Positions 14,157 to 15,257 of a stretch of 15,257 bases of DNA are shown one piece after another. This stretch comes from Candidatus Bathyarchaeota archaeon (GTDB lineage Archaea > Thermoproteota > Bathyarchaeia > RBG-16-48-13 > JAGMEO01), in assembly GCA_030602965.1 (NCBI GenBank), contig JAUVYS010000017.1, positions 1-15,257 on the forward strand. Direction: 5' to 3'. Both the position numbers and the translations under genes were made by a program. Each line of letters starts with the position of its first letter. Positions within the stretch are counted from its first letter, which is position 1. A model generated the notes under the pieces. The model did no database searches. It had not been told where the DNA came from and was given only the letters and a program-made list of their open reading frames with translations.

Positions 14157-14915
14157 TCAACGCTTTTTTTTCTTTATAATAAAATATCCTGCAATTACAG
14201 TGACAAGGATCAGTGCAAAAACAAAATAAATAGTTAAATCCTGTTCTTCTTCAACAATAATTTTGCACTTAAGACTCTCAGCGCCAATAAATACGTTATT
14301 ACCAAGCCAAGACGCTTTGAAATAGAAGTTTCCGGTTTTTGTAGCGTTCCAAATATAAAGATAATTTCCACCAGAAGCTGTATCAACAATTGTTAATGTC
14401 TCCCAATAGATTTCATCATTACTCATGAAAATCGTTATTTGTTCACCTGAAAATGTTGGTATTATAACACCCATAATCGTAACATTCTCTCCGAGCATAA
14501 CATAAGATGAAGAGAGCTCACATGTAATTTTACTCAATGTCTTACTGACAATAATGATCTGTGCTGAACTTGTGGCATTCAAAAAATCTTTGTCTTCATG
14601 TAGAAAGGCTCTAACTAGATATTCGCCGGCTGTAGGAAACCAGAGGTAGGAGTAGTTACCATTATAGTCTGAAAGTATAACAGTTAAAGTGTTCCAAATA
14701 CCTCTATTATTATTACTTATTTGAATAGTTACATTAGCTAATCGAATTGGAAAAACATAACCGAAAATCCCAATCGGTGCTCCCACCGACGTAGAGGAAA
14801 ATGATAGGTTGCAAGTAATTTGACTTTGTTCTTTGTCTAAGCTACCATAGACAAATCCTGATAGTTCTGAGAAAGATAAGATTAAAAAAAATATCAAAAA
14901 GACTTTGAACTTCAT
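14157..14915 (-). CDS. Secreted surface protein with two Ig-like repeats and C-terminal membrane anchor
   Basis: From ATG 14915 the product has 252 residues. Residues 1-24 are a signal peptide (basic MKFK, then FLIFFLILSF). Two homologous beta-sandwich repeats follow: about 31-123 and 129-221, each opening with ITC(N/E)LS and sharing TI(Q/F)xSN, WxTLT, G(N)Yx(Y)xW and a closing xAxS..K/QIIV. Six N-x-S/T sequons (N36, N61, N87, N113, N144, N190) suggest glycosylation. The C-terminus is EEEQDL, a hydrophobic helix 227-247, then KKKKR: the layout of an anchor or a sortase-type sorting signal, but no known PGF- or PEF-type motif is visible. ATG at 14936 adds 7 residues but has no ribosome binding site; AGGA lies 11 nt before 14915. 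It probably faces outside the cell; ligand unknown. Confidence 0.85.
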   Translation of the reverse strand: MKFKVFLIFFLILSFSELSGFVYGSLDKEQSQITCNLSFSSTSVGAPIGIFGYVFPIRLANVTIQISNNNRGIWNTLTVILSDYNGNYSYLWFPTAGEYLVRAFLHEDKDFLNATSSAQIIIVSKTLSKITCELSSSYVMLGENVTIMGVIIPTFSGEQITIFMSNDEIYWETLTIVDTASGGNYLYIWNATKTGNFYFKASWLGNNVFIGAESLKCKIIVEEEQDLTIYFVFALILVTVIAGYFIIKKKKR

Positions 14916-14974
14916 AGGGCACTTTATCCTAATCATATGGTTCTATATGTTGCTCAATTAATTAAAAAAAGTTA

Positions 14975-15169
14975 TTAAACGTCACCAGTTTCACATTTCA
15001 GCTTCTTAATGATCTCGTCAGCCTCAGACAGGTTCACCTTTAAGGTATAAAGTCTGTGAGGCGTTCTCAACTTTAATTTAACAAGGGCCTTCACTCTCTT
15101 GATTCGACAAAAACCCGCAAGCTCTGACATGTTAATAAAACTATCAACATCTTTAATTTCAGTTGGCAA
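14975..15169 (-). CDS. rpl38e: 50S ribosomal protein eL38
   Basis: A 64-residue protein matching eL38 of eukaryotes and some archaea. It begins MPTEIKDVDSFINM, like the PREIKEIKDF start of eukaryotic eL38, continues with RIKRVKALVKLKLRTPHRLYTLKV (the family core ending LYTLxV) and ends EIIKKLKCE. The TTG at 15169 is chosen because GGGGAG (15179-15184) stands 9 nt upstream and because the family starts here; an earlier TTG (15205) or ATG (15190) would add unrelated residues and bury the ribosome binding site. eL38 is patchily distributed in archaea, known mainly from TACK lineages, which fits the other signals in this window. Confidence 0.85.
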   Translation of the reverse strand: MPTEIKDVDSFINMSELAGFCRIKRVKALVKLKLRTPHRLYTLKVNLSEADEIIKKLKCETGDV

Positions 15170-15178
15170 TAAATAATT

Positions 15179-15184
15179 CTCCCC
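15179..15184 (-). promoter_or_regulatory. Ribosome binding site GGGGAG of the eL38 gene
   Basis: Nine nt separate this minus-strand GGGGAG from the TTG at 15169, matching the spacing seen for ABCE1, histone and other genes here; it fixes the eL38 start. Confidence 0.65.
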
Positions 15185-15257
15185 TATCATAGGTGTGATT
15201 GACAAATCTTGATTAATAAAAACAATATTAAACCTTGCGTCATTGCTAATCGCTCAA

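Noticed and set aside
14101..14160. C/D-box-like pattern (ATGAAAG, CTGA, GTGATAT)
   Set aside because: The C boxes deviate strongly from RTGATGA and there is no terminal D box.
15187..15257. Minus-strand frame open to the right edge, ending TGA at 15187
   Set aside because: Only about 22 codons are visible, hydrophobic and unrecognisable; it may be the tail of an outside gene but cannot be supported.
1..15257. Mobile elements, CRISPR arrays, prophage or defence genes
   Set aside because: No transposase, integrase, terminal inverted repeats, regularly spaced repeats or nuclease/defence domains were seen on either strand.

Overview
The window reads as chromosomal DNA of an archaeon, most likely from the TACK group; a Bathyarchaeia-type lineage is plausible but not proven. 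Evidence for Archaea is the histone, the uL16/L10e, eS17 and eL38 ribosomal proteins, ABCE1, the KEOPS subunit Cgi121, SmAP3, the beta-CASP nuclease aCPSF2, an archaeosortase and the bifunctional PGI/PMI. The DNA is AT-rich. Genes are compact, lie on both strands and usually have GGAG/GGTGA-type Shine-Dalgarno (SD) sites 7-10 nt before the start. TTG is used as a start unusually often.

Layout. 1-685 (-): 5' part of a SPOUT RNA methyltransferase. 840-1985 (+): phosphoglucose/phosphomannose isomerase. 2029-3310 (-): TsaC/Sua5 and ribosomal protein uL16. 3530-4795 (+): class II HMG-CoA reductase. 4841-6646 (-): ABCE1. 6825-7352 (+): THUMP protein. 7349-8514 (-): overlapping Cgi121 and phosphoribosyltransferase genes. 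8596-9252 (-): MoaD/SAMP-type ubiquitin-like protein and eS17. 9433-9648 (+): histone. 9740-9833: a possible structured RNA. 9920-10021 (+): tRNA-Glu(CTC) interrupted by a 24-nt insertion. 10114-13300 (+): AK6/Fap7-type kinase, an unknown CxC/CxxH protein, SmAP3 and aCPSF2. 13412-14047 (+): archaeosortase. 14157-14915 (-): secreted two-repeat surface protein with a C-terminal membrane anchor. 14975-15169 (-): eL38.

How the genes fit together. Most genes serve translation and RNA metabolism: ribosomal proteins, ribosome recycling (ABCE1), ribosome maturation (AK6), tRNA t6A synthesis (TsaC makes threonylcarbamoyl-AMP, Cgi121 belongs to the transferase complex), RNA methylation (SPOUT), probable tRNA acetylation (THUMP), and mRNA processing or decay (SmAP3, aCPSF2). 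HMG-CoA reductase feeds isoprenoid lipid synthesis and PGI/PMI feeds sugar phosphate metabolism. At the right end an archaeosortase converges on a gene for a surface protein that has the signal peptide, C-terminal hydrophobic helix and basic tail expected of a sortase-type substrate.

Points most worth checking: the tRNA-Glu insertion with a bulge-helix-bulge-like fold, the archaeosortase/surface-protein pair, the bacterial-type (class II) HMG-CoA reductase, an AK6 gene with a good ribosome binding site but no ATG/GTG/TTG ahead of its P-loop, and the folded non-coding stretch between histone and tRNA. I found no CRISPR array, insertion sequence, phage gene or defence system.
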